A stretch of 64,000 nucleotides of DNA from Theropithecus gelada (GCF_003255815.1 NC_037683.1:78055440-78119439), one strand, 5' to 3'. Numbered from the stretch's first letter, positions 32,171-45,194 are shown. Notes: a model not told the origin generated them from the sequence alone. Numbers and translations are program-made.

Positions 32171-32689
32171 GGAGAAGGAGGTTTCCTGAATTCACAGCTT
32201 CCAGCTCAGCTCAGCTTTGGCAACTTCTGTTGTCTACTTTTCCTCACTTGTACACTCACCTTTTCTAGCCCCAACTTGAAAGTGTGTTTTATAAATTTAT
32301 TCCCTCTCCGTCAGGAAAAACAAGCTCCAAATAGGCCAAAGTAAATTGGCTGAGCATTTGAATAAATGATTATTTTTCCTAAGTGGCCTCTCACACATAG
32401 CCAAAGTTCATGATGTTAGCCAAAAAATAAATAGAGGGAAAGTGAGAAAAATTAGATTAAAGAGGGTTGGACAATCTACATAACATTCCCCAAAGTTCAG
32501 GCTGGAAGAGGCCCTTGAGATCAGCTACTTCAAGGTTTCTCAAATTGTGTTCCAAGGAACTAAAGGAGTTTCAAGTAGCCCCATCAGAGAGATAGGGCTC
32601 CAGTACCCTCATCACCCCCTAAGCAAATTTGGCGAGGTTTTGTCTGTTTTGCATAAGAGTTTACTTGAATAGAGAGTTTTGTAGTTAAA
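32171..32689. other. No recognised feature
   Basis: Unique sequence. Confidence 0.5.
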
Positions 32690-32850
32690 AATGCTTACAA
32701 ATTACTATCCCAAGCCCAATCCACATGTTTTACAAATGAGGAAACCAAGGCTGAGAGAGGTGAAATACTTTGCCTGGACTTTCACAGCAAACTGATAATA
32801 GAGTTAGAATTCAATTTCATCTCTTCTAATTCAAAGCCAATACTTTTCCT
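32690..32850 (-). mobile_element. MIR (MIR3/c-like), reverse
   Basis: TTTTACAAATGAGGAAACCA, AGGCTGAGAGAGGTGAAATA and ACTTTGCCTGGACTTTCACA follow reverse MIR. Confidence 0.7.
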
Positions 32851-33715
32851 TTGGTACCTGGCTGCCTCGTGGTATTTTATATCTGTTGTCACTTGCCCAG
32901 AATTCCCTTTTTCTCAGTCAAGAACTCTGTTTCCCCTACCACAGGAGGCTGAGGAGTCATGAACTTCACTCAGGCTGACCTCCCAGAGCCTCTGATCCCA
33001 ATCAGCAAAGACACAGTGATTGGTCCAGGGAGGGAGAAGATGTCCTTCTGAGACTGAGGGTAACCTGGAGCTGTTGTAGGCTCTGTTGCAATCACAGGTA
33101 CGCATTTGTCTGAGATTGACACCAACATAAAAGAGAGCAAATCAGAATGGTGGAGAGAGATGTGGCAGATTCCTGACGGCATTGTTTAAACTCTCAGACC
33201 CGCCCATGTGGAAAGTTTGTGCTATCTCTGGGTTTTTCAATAATGTAAGTCAACACATTTTTTTTTTTTTTGCTTAAATTTATTTGATTCAGTTTCTATC
33301 ATTTGTTGCAACATTGTCCTGATTAACATGTATTCTAAAGTTACTTTTATATATAAAGTATCATATACTTTACCAAGCTTTTCCATTGCTCCAGGTCATA
33401 GAGGTGGGTGGAGCCACCCTCCCTCATCCCTGGATGGTATCACCTCCTTCTTGTATAAAAGTTGGCTACAAGGACACATGAAACCTAGGATGTCACAACA
33501 TGCCAGAGAAACTCATGTGTCCAAAAGATATTCTTTGAGAGCCCTCTAAGTGTCATTGCCATTTCTCGCACACTTGATGTGATCCTGTAGTCCAGGAGGT
33601 AGCCAGATAGAGCAGGAAAAGTATTGACTTTTCAGCTAGATGAGTTGTGATTGTGTTTGATGTCTTGCCTTCCTGAGTAGCAACATTACAATAAAGGGAA
33701 GAATACATATGTATC
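32851..33715. other. No secure feature
   Basis: CAGTGATTGGTCCAGGGAGG at about 33,015 resembles wording in an old LTR family also suspected at 19,560, but too little is left to call. A T run lies at about 33,259-33,271. Confidence 0.4.
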
Positions 33716-34170
33716 AGTCAAAGTCTAATCAGGTAACAGAAACCACTTCAAGGGTTGAACCAGAGTAGATTTATTCAGAGAATTGTTTACACAAATGATA
33801 GAGGAGCTGAGAAACCAAATGAGGTGGTGAGACAACCCTGAGATTAGCAACAATAGGAAGCACCTACCTACCACTCCTGGGACTGCAAGGGCAAAAGGAG
33901 GGAGTGGTGATACTGGAGAATCAGAGATAAGAAGAACACTCAGCCACCACTGGAGACCATGTAGATGCAGACAGAAGGCAGGTAAGGGAAGTATCTTGGG
34001 TGGCTTCTCTTCCCCTGCTATCTTTGGGCAAACAAGAACCAAGACATGTTCACCATGATATGTCTTTGGTAGAAATTCACAGGTGGGATTTTTTGATGGC
34101 CCTTGATCTATTTGCTGCATTTCAGAGTTGAAGTGGAAATGATGTTTCAACCAGGTCAGAGAAGTACAAG
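33716..34170 (+). repeat. Old repeat sharing its start with 37,945-38,060
   Basis: TCTAATCAGGTAACAGAAAC with GTAGATTTATTCAGAGAATT parallels TCTCATCAGGAGACAGAAGC with AAAGTTTAATATAATTATCT at 37,954. The consensus wording is a common old mammalian repeat whose family I cannot name. The 141-codon reverse frame across it is not a gene call. Confidence 0.4.
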
Positions 34171-35189
34171 GTCTTTCTCCATGATTTGGAGGCTTCTTCA
34201 GTCTTTGCTAGTTTTTGTTTGGGAAAATTGTGTTCTCTTTTCTTTTCTATCACTTTCACACCGAGCAAACACTTGCTACTGAGTTATATCAGCCATGTCC
34301 TGGAAACATGCAGGGTAGTTGGGAACAACCACATCTCCCGAAGCAGCTGACCTAGGCCTTTTGTTTCTCGCCCATTGTGGACAAAGTCCTGGTAATTTTC
34401 ATTAAGCCAGCTGAGGAGATCAGCATTTGGCTATAGGCCCACCCATCCCTATAACTTCATAGTTCTGAGCCTGCCAAAGTGTAATTAAAAGACAGGCCAT
34501 CCATGGGAAATAACCCCATCGACAAATTCCAAGAAAGGAGACAGAACTTCCTGAAACTCTTTGGTCATCTTCTCTGCCTTGTTTTATGTCTCCATGGGAT
34601 GTGCCAAGCCAAGAGAGCTAGAAGGTCATTGAGCAAAGTTACTCATTTATGGGTTCTTTATTTGGTCCAGCCCCAATTTGTTATAGTTTGCTTCTCAACA
34701 GCAAGCAAGGAACAGCCTCAGCCTGGCAAGGAAATACTGCCTAATCTTTGTTGATATTGGGAGGGCCTGCAGTTCATCAAGTGGAAAATTGGGATTTAAT
34801 GGGAAATGACTCTCAGGGAGGAACTGAGACATCTTCTTGTGTTTTACATGTTACAAAGGGTTGCGTGACTTCTAACTGCTTAATTATGGAGCCATTCATT
34901 CACCAAACATTTGTTGAGTAATCTGTTAGTGAGTCTTCTCGGTTTTTCCTCAGAAAACAAAACTGATGTGGGCAAAACCATGATAAACCTTTGGTAAAGA
35001 TGAGAGATCCCCTTCGATATTTTTTCTTTTCAAGAAAGAGAAAATCAGTTTCACTAAAATCTGAGCAATTTTTAAGAACAGCTAAATTTCAGGTGAGGAA
35101 GATGTTTTACTAACTCAATCCCACAGAAGGATGATGTTTCCAAGAGGAAGGAGTTCATACTCTGAAGGCAGAATTGGATCTGATTCCTG
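34171..35189. other. No recognised feature
   Basis: Unique sequence apart from a scrap near 34,893 (ATTCATTCACCAAACATTTG) that resembles the edge of an L2 or MIR. Confidence 0.45.
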
Positions 35190-35300
35190 AATCTGCCATC
35201 ATCAGCTGCTTGGATATGAGTGAATCACATCCTTTCTGATCTTCAATTTTCTCGTCAAAAGAATGACCATCACAGTATTGGCTATGTAAGGGAAGACATC
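35190..35300 (+). mobile_element. MIR, weak
   Basis: TGCTTGGATATGAGTGAATC, then TGATCTTCAATTTTCTCGTC and AAAAGAATGACCATCACAGT follow the MIR core with decay. Confidence 0.5.
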
Positions 35301-35499
35301 GAGATAAAGAAATCTCTAATATGTTAACAGTCTATTAGGCACATATTAAGTGATCGCATAATTATGAATATTATTATTTACTCAATATCCTCAGACATGC
35401 CTCTTTGCCAAACTAAAGTGCGCTCACAGTATTTCTCTCTGCCCCAGACCCATAGCTTTCTCCCTTCATTCCCTCATTAGATTAACCGGGAACCCAGTG

Positions 35500-35675
35500 C
35501 TGTGTCGTCTCTGATCAGGCTCCTAGTGCTGCATTTTATGAGCAGTCTTCACCCTTCCCCCACCTCCAAGTAGCTGATGCCACTGTGCCATTCTTGGTTT
35601 GTATAAATGCAAAAAGCATAGTGCCTGGCACGGAGTAGGTTCTTGGTACATATTTGTTGAGTGAGTGAACAAGTA
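35500..35675 (+). mobile_element. L2 LINE 3' end
   Basis: AGCATAGTGCCTGGCACGGA, TAGGTTCTTGGTACATATTT and GTTGAGTGAGTGAAC are the typical L2 terminus. Confidence 0.75.
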
Positions 35676-36519
35676 ATCTGACCTAATAAGAGAAATGATG
35701 GAACAGCATGCAAATTTCTTATTAACTCTAAGCACCTTGGGTATGTTTTAGGATGAGACTACTGACACTGGCAAATAACCCAAAGGAGGATCACTAATGT
35801 GAGAATTGTGAGAATTCTCATATTAGAATTGTGGGGCAATGAGTAGGGCAAATCCTTTTGGGAGAGGTAATTCTCAGATGGGTGTTCTTCAAATCATACC
35901 CTGACATTGTACTCCCACACCCTCTATGAAGCATTGCTTATTCTAGGAAGTATAGAAATTGGTGGTTGGATAATTATTGAATAATTACTAGGAATGACTT
36001 ATAAGGCTTTAAAACAACTTGTGGAAAGATATATTCGAATGCCTGAGTATCTCGCCTCTAACATATACCTAGTACACACACTGCAAAATTATTTTGGGGG
36101 CAGTGGCAATGGATGTGCTCAGGCCTCCTTGTAATAATGGCAGGACACCAAAGCCTGGACTATGTAGTCTGTGCCCATATAACTCTGGTGCCCATGTGCC
36201 TGAACCTCCTAATTTGTCCTCATCACCCTCCAGGCTCTGACCAAAAGAGCTACCCACCCACAGACTGGAGACAAATAATCAGAGTTCCAGGTTTGTCACA
36301 GTGTCCCTTTTTGAAAAAAAAAAAAAAGCCAAATATTGAATATTTGGTGTTTTCTCCTGATGTTGAATATGGGAATTTTTTGGGGGTATAAAAGTTATAA
36401 CTTACATATTTTATATTACTCTTCTATGCATTTTATACCCCACAAAAATAAACGGGGTGGATTGCTGGTTGTTTTTCACTTGCAGCCTCCCATCTGCTCT
36501 CTGCCCTTCTGCATCCTAC
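35676..36519. other. No recognised feature
   Basis: Unique sequence with a poly-A run at about 36,316-36,328. Confidence 0.5.
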
Positions 36520-36960
36520 TCTGTGCTTAGAGAAGGATGGAGTGGACTCTCCAGACTGTATCTCCCAGGCTCCCTAAGCCCTAGCTTCCGGTTGTTCTCA
36601 GCCAAAGGAAAGCACCAGCAAGAGATTATAGGGCAAGAGAGAAGAGTCAGGGTATTTTTTCCTTTACTGCCTTGCTGCTCTGCTCTTTGTTCTGGCAGTA
36701 ACTGCATCTGTAAGTCTATACCTTCTCTAAGGAACCCTCTCTTTACAGCCTCAATTCTCATCAGGCTCCAGAAACACTTTTCTCACTTGCTCCTTTAGGG
36801 CTAGGAGGTAATGGCTTCTCTCTGTTGAAAGCCACTAAATTCCCTGACATTTTTTGTTGGTTTCTTAAATCTTTCCCATACCTGTATAAAGACTCCCCAG
36901 TAATTAATTTTTTTCAATATCCAAGCTGAGTACAGCTTCTGTTTTTTGTTGGGATCCTAA
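36520..36960 (+). mobile_element. Ancient LTR-like repeat, family unassigned
   Basis: CTAGCTTCCGGTTGTTCTCA, GCCAAAGGAAAGCACCAGCA, CCTTTAGGGCTAGGAGGTAA and TGTTTTTTGTTGGGATCCTA appear in the same order in a common old mammalian LTR-like repeat I remember but cannot name. Open frames on both strands here are not coding. Confidence 0.45.
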
Positions 36961-37254
36961 ATCCTATAGATAATTATAACATTATATCTGTTTTGTAGTT
37001 AAAGTGTCATGCTCAGAATGTCTTGCACAAGAACATCCAACTTAGAATATAGAAAATACAGGAACTGACCTCAAGACTTCAAACTCAATACCCTCAACAT
37101 GTCACTTTATGGACAATAGAAATTGTCTCCAGATTACAATGCTCTCTGTTTCCTATAGAACACACTCATTTCTTATATCATTGAAAGGGTCTCACCCTTA
37201 TGTGGTTGTACCAAGACCGAATACATTTGTAAAAATTCATCCATTCATCTAACA
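36961..37254. other. No recognised feature
   Basis: Unique AT-rich sequence. Confidence 0.5.
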
Positions 37255-37925
37255 TCCAACATAACATTTATGTAGTGCCTACCTTGGGGCAGAATTTGGA
37301 GATGTAAGACAAGACATGGCTCCTGTCTTTGAGGAACTTTTCCATTCTAAAATATGGAAGTTGATCTAAAAAATGGGGAGGTATCCTTGAATTGAGTCTT
37401 GAGGATTAGGTAGGTAATCATCAGATAGATAGGATCAGAGACAGAATTCTATGAAATTCCCAAGGGAGGGAGCAGTTTAACAATGATGGAATAAAGAGAT
37501 TGAAATGACCCAATTTGTTCAAGGTACTTCAGAATATCTACTATTGCACCTAAGGTGCAAACAGAAGAGAGAAGAAGGGGACAAAATAAGAGATTTGATT
37601 GCAGAATTAAGAAAGGACCAGAGCATAACAGGTCTTATATTTGATGCTTAGGAGTTTAGACTTCTTATTTAGGTTAGTGTATCAACTGAGGGCATTTCCA
37701 TTGGAAAGTGGCATGATGGTATTGATAGGATTTGAGATAGAGTAATCTGAGGTTATTATGAAGGTTATATTAAAGGAGAACTGTAACTGGACACTTGGAG
37801 ACCAACAAGATGTTACAAGAATATTGTAGCAGTCCAAACCCGATATGATGGATATGATGTCAGTTGGAGGAAGCTGGTAGCTAAGCAGGTGGAAAGAAGG
37901 GAAAAAATCCAAGAGATGTCAAATG
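37255..37925 (+). repeat. Old interspersed repeat, unnamed family, copy B
   Basis: TGTAGTGCCTACCTTGGGGC, TGGCTCCTGTCTTTGAGGAA, CTTGAGGATTAGGTAGGTAA and AATATTGTAGCAGTCCAAAC follow the same order as copy A at 30,540. Confidence 0.45.
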
Positions 37926-37944
37926 CAACAACAAATCCAAGTGA

Positions 37945-38060
37945 CAGCCAGGGTCTCATCAGGAGACAGAAGCCACATAGTAATTTGAATGGAAAAGTTT
38001 AATATAATTATCTATAAAAAGAGATTGTGGTAACGAAGAATTGGCTAGTAAAGAGAATTC
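37945..38060 (+). repeat. Old repeat fragment matching 33,716
   Basis: TCTCATCAGGAGACAGAAGC and TTTGAATGGAAAAGTTTAAT are homologous in wording to the start of the repeat at 33,716-34,170. Confidence 0.4.
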
Positions 38061-38826
38061 TAAAGAATATAAGGATGGCATGTACAAAGATCACATATAC
38101 CCCCTAAAACTCAGAAAGATTGCCCAAAGAAAAGGAAAATGACAGATCTAATTAAAAAGAAAAATCATAATTTTAAAAGTTAACAAAATAGACAAACTAC
38201 TAGTTAGCTTGATCAAGAAAACAAGGAGTAGGCACAAACATATCAACTAAGAAGTGGCAAGGGAGATAAAACTATAAAAGCAGAATAAATTTAAAATATA
38301 ATAAAAAGCCACTTCACAGGTTTCTAAGGCAAAAAATTTGAAAGCCTAGATAAGGTGGATAATTTCTTGGGTAAATGAAGATTACCAAATTTGACACCAT
38401 TGGAGTAAAAGCTTAAACAGACTAATTTCTAAAACATGTAAAATTAATAAGGAAGTAGCCTACACCAAAAACGTTACCATGCCCTCTTGATTTCATGAGT
38501 GATTTCTACCAAATCTTCAAAGACAAGATTGTTCTAGTAATTGTTTTAAAACATTGAAAAGAAAGAAAAAATTCATAATTCCTTTATGAGCAAGCATAAA
38601 ACTGATACATATATTAGAGAAAAAGTATCAAGAAAGAAAACTACAGAAAAATATCATTTGTGAACATTCTTGTAAAAATTCTGAATGAAAAATTCCCAAC
38701 CCAGTTGGGATTTTGAAAAAAAAAAATTGGAATGGAGTCTTTTTAAATGTATGGCAAAAGTTAAGGGAATCAACAAACAAAATATTAGGAAATAGAATCC
38801 ATTACCACATTAAAAAGAATAATACA

Positions 38827-39141
38827 GGCCCGATGAGGTGGCTCATGCCTGTAATCCCAGTACTTTGGGAGGCTGAGGCGAGCGGATCATGAAGTCAGGA
38901 AATCGAGACCATCCTGGCCAACAGGGTGAAACCCCGTCTCTACTAAAATACAAAAAAAAATATTAGCTGGGTGTGGTGGTGCGCGACTGTAGTCCCAGCT
39001 ACTCGGGAGGCTGATGCTAGGGAATCACTTGAACCCGGGAAGCAGAGATTGCAGTGACCCGAGATGGCACCACTATACTCCAGCCTGGCAACAGAGTGAG
39101 ATTCTGCCTCAAAAAAAAAAAAATAATAATAATAATAATAC
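38827..39141 (+). mobile_element. Alu (AluS-like) inside the L1
   Basis: GGCCCGATGAGGTGGCTCAT to a tail that turns into (AAT)n. AATAATACA on the left (38,817-38,825) and at the tail end suggests the target duplication. Confidence 0.94.
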
Positions 39142-40149
39142 ATGACCAAATAGCATATATTTAAAGAATACAAGTTGGCTCAATATTAGGAAATCTATTT
39201 ATAAAATACACTATATTGATAAATCTAAGGAAAATGTATATGTCTATTTCTATAGATCCTGAGAATGCCTTTGACAAAATTCATTACCCATTCATAATAA
39301 AAACCCTCAAGGAAATAGGAATTGAGGGCTACTTCCTCAACATTATAAAGTATGTATATCTCAGTCCTAAAGTTAGTATTTTATTTAATGAGGAAACACT
39401 AGAGGTATTTTTATTGTAATCAGCAACATGCAGGATTTAAACATTGTACTGAATGTGTTGGCCAATGCACTTAGATGAGAGATCAATTAGAGGCATAAGA
39501 ATGGGAAAAGAAGTAGTAAAACTGCTTGTATTTGTAGGTGATACAATAGTATACTTTGAAAAAACCAGAGAATCAATAATAAAACCAACTCAATAAAGTA
39601 ATTCAGTGAAGTAGCAGGTTATAAAATTAACATACCAAATCAGTAGACTTCATATATAAAACAACAGTTAGAAGGAGTAAAAGTAAGGAATGCCCATTTA
39701 TATTAGCAGCAAAGGAGATTAAGTGCGTAGGAATACATTTAACCAGAAATGGGCAAAACCTATATCTGGACAATTTGTAAGCACTCATGAAAGACACAAA
39801 AGCAGACTTGAACAACTGGAAATTCATTTCCTGTTCTTGGCTAGGATAACAAGATTAAGAGATATCAGTTCTCCCTAAGTTAATTTCTAAATGCAATGCA
39901 ATTCCAATAAAAATATCAAGCTATTTTATAGACAAGTTGTACTAAAGGTCATACGGCAAAACAAACATGCAAGAATCACTAGGAAACATTGAAAAAGAAC
40001 ACCTACAAGGGGGGATTAGCACTAACAGACATGAAAACATAATATAAAGCTCCTGTAATTAAAATAGTGTGGTACTGGGACATGAATAGACAAATACTAT
40101 AGTCAGTAGAATGGAATAGAAAGTTCAACATTTGACCCAAATACGTATG

Positions 40150-40354
40150 GATCTCTCTGTACTTCTCTCTTTCTGCCACGTGAGTATATAAGGAGAAGTC
40201 AGCAGTTTGCAGTCTGGGAGAGGGCCCTCACCAGAACTCCACCATCTTGGCACTCTGACCTTGGGCTTGCAGCCTCCAGAACTGCTATAAATATTTATTA
40301 TTTAAGCCACTCAGTTTATAGTAACTTGTTATAACAGGCCAAACTGACTAAAAC
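40150..40354 (+). mobile_element. MLT1-type LTR 3' half inside the L1
   Basis: TCTCTCTTTCTGCCACGTGA, AGGGCCCTCACCAGAACTCC, GCAGCCTCCAGAACTGCTAT and AAGCCACTCAGTTTATAGTA through CTGACTAAAACA match the end of an MLT1 LTR. The first half is missing. Confidence 0.8.
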
Positions 40355-41000
40355 ATGAGCCCTCATACATTGCTGGCAGGAATATGAAATGGTGTAACTG
40401 CTTATAGAAAACAGTTTGACAGTTTCTCAAAAAGTTAAACATAGAATTACTATATGACCCAGAAATTCCTCTCCAGGTTATATACCCAAGATAACTGAAA
40501 ACAAACATTGACACCAAAACATGTGCATGAATCTTCATAGCATTATTATCTACAATAGCCAAAAAGTAGAAACAACCCAAATGTCCATCAACTGAATAAT
40601 TAAAAATATAGATAGACAAAATATGGCACATCCATACCATGGAATATTATTCAGCCAAGAAAAGGAATGAAGTACTAATATTTGCTACAGCATGGATAAA
40701 CCTTGAAAACATTTTACAAAGTGAAAGAAGCCAGATACAACAAAAGGTGACATATTGTATGAAGAGTCAAATCCACACAGACAGAAAGTAGACTAGTGGT
40801 TGCCAGGGGATAGGTGAAGGAGGGGGCAATTGGGAGTAATTGTGAACAGTTACAGGGTTTCTATTGGGTGATGGAAATGTTATGGAATTAGATAGTGATA
40901 ATGGTTACACAACTTTGTGAATATACTGAAAAAGTTGCAGAATTTCATATTTTAAAATAGTAAACTTTAGGTTAAGTTTCACCTAATAATTAAAAAAAAA

Positions 41001-42235
41001 CACACACGCACACAAACAAAAAACATTTTGCCATCTAGCAAAGGAAAAAATATTTATAGAAAGGGTAAGCTCCAGTTTCACAGAGGCCTAGATTTGAAGA
41101 AGAGACATGATACTAAATTGATCAATGGAAAAATCTGCCCCTTTGGTGACTCACTTTCCGTATGCACTCTACACATTTGAACTCTTGTTCACTCTGAAAA
41201 CAGAAAGTTCAACATAAATGTGAATAATTTCACAAGATCTGCTTACATTCTGATATCCTTTTCTCTGCCTCTTCTCTCTCTGAAAACAACTCCATTTGAA
41301 TTCTAAATTCTTTAGGATCCCATAGGGTGATTTTACATCACTGCACCACACAAAAGGAAGAGATAAAGGTTATATGCGACTTTTCTATCTTTAGTGAATC
41401 TAGAGCCAAACACAGATAAAACCAAATGAGATAGGTAGTGTGGGTGAAATCGCCTGGGAAAGCCCTGAACTTTTTCAGTCTTCAGAATAAAAAGGGGCCT
41501 TGCATTCACCCATCCTGTGTTCTTAGTAAAAGGAAAAAGTAGGAATAGCAGGGCTGCTTATCCGCCCCTGCCCATCCTTTTTCTGGACCAGCTCTACAGA
41601 TTCTCAGTCTTCCTTAGCAAGGTCAGACTATGCAGGAGTGGCGGGGAACTCAGAGCTGTGGCTTCAAATGGAAATGTCTAGAATAAAGTATTATATATAT
41701 TTTTCCTGCATACTGACGAGCTTGACGATAATTCCATTAGACACATTGGTCTTTCACATCTTCCTCTGCATGTTTGATTGTTCGTTGTTGTTGTTTGCCC
41801 TGAGAAGCCTATTTATGCATAGACCGGAGTGAATTCACTCTGAAAGTGAGTAATTCTTGATTGCCAGGTAACACAGTGAGGTCTATTGTCTAATTCTGCA
41901 TGAAGCCCTTAAAAGATTTGTATTCATGTTAAGGTATATCAAGCGGTGAGTATTCCTCATAAGAGTGTGTCCCTTCTCCTTGTGGCGAGGTAACAAAACA
42001 GATGGCTTTGGTGCGCATTTCTCTCACCTAAACCGTCAGTGAACCAGCCATCTTGTCTCGATTACACCAACATTCCAGTCCTTGCAAGATGTGGAACAAC
42101 TGAGGGTCTTCATTCAGCATTGGCTTCAGTTGTGAAAAAAACAGAAAGCATTTTTCCTTTCACATAATAGTGATCACCTAGGAGGTGCTGTATTTTCCTA
42201 TAAGTTGATTTGAGTGATTTTGTTTTCAAGTAACC
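41001..42235. other. No recognised gene or repeat
   Basis: Unique-looking sequence starting with a short CA-rich stretch (40,999-41,020). Confidence 0.5.
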
Positions 42236-42541
42236 TTTTTTTTTTTTTGAGACAGAGTCTGACTCTGTTGCCCAGGCTGGAGTGCAGTGGTGCCACCTTG
42301 GCTCACTGCAACCTCTCCCTCCTGGGTTCAAGTTATTCTCTTGCCTCAGCTTCCTGAGTAGCTGGGACTACAGGCACCCACCACCACGCCTGGTTAATTT
42401 TTTTTTTTTTTTGGATTTTTAGTAGAGACAGGGGTTTTACCCTGTTGGCCAGGCTGGTCTTGAACTCCTGACCTCAAGTAATCTGCCTGCCTTGGCCTCC
42501 CAAAGTACTGGGATTACAGCCATGCACCCCCGGGCCCAGCC
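42236..42541 (-). mobile_element. Alu (AluS/J-like), minus strand
   Basis: Poly-T, then GAGACAGAGTCTGACTCTGT and CTTGGCCTCCCAAAGTACTG to CGGGCCCAGCC. A second T run (about 42,398-42,411) sits at the expanded A-rich linker. Confidence 0.94.
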
Positions 42542-44884
42542 ACATTTTCGTGATTATAGGAATTCAGTCTATTCTATTTTTCTGAAGTAAAATTTTCTAC
42601 TGTCATTTTGGGTGGACAAGAACTGGGTGAGTGGAAGAGAGTGGAATTTCAAGCATTCACCATCAGTTTTAACGAGGGCCTTCAACCAACAGGAACTTCC
42701 CTCCTTTAGGAGAGGGAGCAAAATTTTAAGAACTCGTATCGAAGAACTTTAAACAATTTCCCGAGTATTTCTTGGGATCAGTTTACCTTCTAGATCTCTA
42801 TCTCAGAAATAGATCTTTTGAGCCTGATGTTCAAAAAGATAAACCTAACTAACTAGAGGATTCCCAGTGATCAAAAGAAAGACTTCAAATGTGGTCATTC
42901 TACTACTCTACTGAGTAAGACATGAAAGATGGTTAATGCATTTATAAAAACTAAAATTGGGGGTTAATGTTTAATTAATTATCCAATTCAGTTGATTTGG
43001 GCCACAAACTTTCTGAGTAATTAAGATTTAATGAGGATTTATACATAAAGCTGTGTGCATACATGCCCTCTTTAAGAATTCCTAGAAACATTTATTTGAC
43101 TATAAAGACCTTGCCCTAAAAATATGGTATATAATTAAGTTACTTTTTTTTTTTTTTCAGCGAAAACATTCATTCAAAGATAGTGCCGTGTTTTAATCTG
43201 GAAACATTATTTAGCCCTTGCTTTGTTTGAGAGAATCCTGCCTTGGCATCCCTCAATAAACCCGCATTTGACTTCCACTGGCCAAAATCCATTGATTAGA
43301 GGCCCCTCTGGGAGTTAATGGGGCAAGTGTGGGGGCAAAAGGAAAATAAAGGATGCAATATCCAGTTCCCACCACCAATTCGCCGGCCCAGGCTTGTCTC
43401 ACAAGCTTTGTGATTAATCATGCTCCTTCACCTACCCTTTGTTTACATTTGACAGAGTCCCACTGAACAGAAAATAGCTAAAGTAGCAAGGAGAAGCAAA
43501 TTTGGCAGAGCTCTTCAATTAGAAGCTAATGATTAAATTCATTTGGTATTCTTTGTGCCATAATGACATTATTTATAAGAAATTCTTTTGGTGGGAATGT
43601 AGCTGCCTTTTACTCTTCCAGCAACATTTCTCATCCATTATCACTAAATAATCTTTAGTTCTTGTAAATCCCTTAGCAAAGTCTTCTTATAAAAGAACTT
43701 AAAAAGGAAAGAAACCTCTGAGATATTACAGGGTTCTTGCTGTGTACCTCCCATAGACTTGGATGAGAACTGCTCAGCTTAAACTCTGTACATTGCTTTG
43801 AAGATCCAATTCATGTGCCCATAATTCAGGAGGGGAGAAAAAAAAAAGACAGCCATAAATATTTGCAACAGAGCTAACATCTGCACTGGTTTGTGGTATT
43901 TTGGGGATGGAAAAAATAGGAGAGTAAAACTCTGAGGTTTTTTTGCAGCCCCCTTTTTGGGGAGAATATCAGTGTATCTCTTGGGTGAAAGGAATTAGAA
44001 TTTACTTTGGAGAGCGTGGATTGGGCAGAACTGGAAGACTAGGGTGGGGATAGAAATGAGAAGAAGAGAAAGTAAATAATGTTTGACATCTAACTTTTAT
44101 TATTAAGAAGCCACTTATATGTTTGTTCATATATGCCTCTGAAATGTAGCCTTTTTTCCCCAAAAGGGCATGGATGAACACCTGTCACACGCTGCTTTCT
44201 GCAGCTGCCAGTGATTTCAGCTTCCCAAGGTATGGTCTTGCAGCTGCCAGATGAGCGACTTTCATGATTGCAGAGTTTCCTATTTTTAGTCAGACTTGCA
44301 GGAAATTGCGGGCATCTCTGTTTTATTTACTTGGTTTTAAAATGTTTCCTGCATGAGTTTCTTTTTTCAGCAGAGAAAATAAATTGTAGACAATATTATC
44401 TGTGGACTTCAAAAACATTCCCCGTTGGGCAGTGAGCTCCTCTTTTTACAGTCTGTAATGTAGGTTTTGAATGTTTAAAAAAGTCCTGAGTTTCTCACCA
44501 TCAGTTTCTATAAGTGATTTTTCTTCCTTTATTTCAGAAGTGAAAGAAATAATCTAATAAATGGAATTTTACTGGGTATATGTTGAGTAGTACTGCTTTC
44601 TGCTGCAACACCAGTATGGTCAGGAGAGAGCTAGATAACTTCCTCTCCACTCCACCATGCTGAGTAAATTCTCATAACACCGACTCAGCAAATGAAGGCT
44701 CAGGATCAAGATTGTTAATTACTATATTTTATCTATGAGGCTGCTAAACAAGAAAAAAAACTGCCAATTAATTCTGATGCCCCATCAATTGAATGACTGA
44801 TTTCACTGTTGAATGTAACAAAGTGTGTATCTTTGAATTGAAGAAAAGTCGTAATTAGTCTACAATTATTTCCTGAGCAGTTTG
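42542..44884. promoter_or_regulatory. Repeat-poor, TAAT-rich block (candidate conserved noncoding region)
   Basis: About 2.3 kb without any recognisable interspersed repeat, flanked by repeat-dense DNA. There are dense AT-rich homeodomain-type cores, for example TTAATTAATTATCCAATTCA and GAGTAATTAAGATTTAATGA near 42,965-43,030 and TGTGATTAATCATGC near 43,410. A FOX-type TGTTTAC core lies near 43,440. No coding frame is visible. Function is inferred from composition and lack of repeats only. Confidence 0.35.
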
Positions 44885-45180
44885 TGTGCCTGCCCCTTGG
44901 ATGCTACAGTGGAAATATGAGACATGGCCCTGGTGTCAGGGAAAGTATGAGGAGATAAGACTATCACACATGGACCTAAAAGACAAACAGCCGCCCAAAT
45001 ATAATGAACAAAACTGAATGCCATGAGACTGCAGAGAAAGCAGAGGTGGGAGTTGGGAGAAAATCTCAAGAGAGTAATTTAGAGGAATAATACAAACTGC
45101 ATCTTAAGGATAGCCCTATGGGTAGAGGAGAACATTCTAGGGAAAGACAAAAGCTCTAATAACAGGGGAAATGACAGGCA
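44885..45180 (+). repeat. Old interspersed repeat, unnamed family, copy D
   Basis: GCTACAGTGGAAATATGAGA with CATGGCCCTGGTGTCAGGGA, then AGAACATTCTAGGGAAAGAC and GGGGAAATGACAGGCAAAGA resemble the same family as copies A-C. Confidence 0.4.
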
Positions 45181-45194
45181 AAGATGTAGTGTGG

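Larger units (their letters stand above)
38110..41000 (+). mobile_element. Old L1 (L1M) ORF2-to-3' end, plus strand, interrupted twice
   Basis: A long decayed LINE-1. The middle of ORF2 is readable at 39,216-39,419 as a reverse-transcriptase piece (SISIDPENAFDKI ... IKTLKEIGIEG), with ISIDPENAFDKI standing for the conserved DAEKAFD motif. The 3' region is recognisable from CCTCATACATTGCTGGCAGG, ATATGACCCAGAAATTCCTC and TGGAATATTATTCAGCCAAG, then an A-rich tail at about 40,992. An Alu (38,827-39,141) and an LTR piece (40,150-40,354) interrupt it; the latter also replaces some LINE sequence. Many stops and indels mean it is dead. Confidence 0.9.

Noticed and set aside
31943..32344. 133-codon plus frame
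   Set aside because: No domain, no similarity I recognise and no splice or promoter context. The CpG patch is reported instead.
33725..34150. 141-codon minus frame
   Set aside because: It lies in an old repeat that has another partial copy near 37,945.
40329..40640. 103-codon minus frame
   Set aside because: It is antisense to the L1 3' region.
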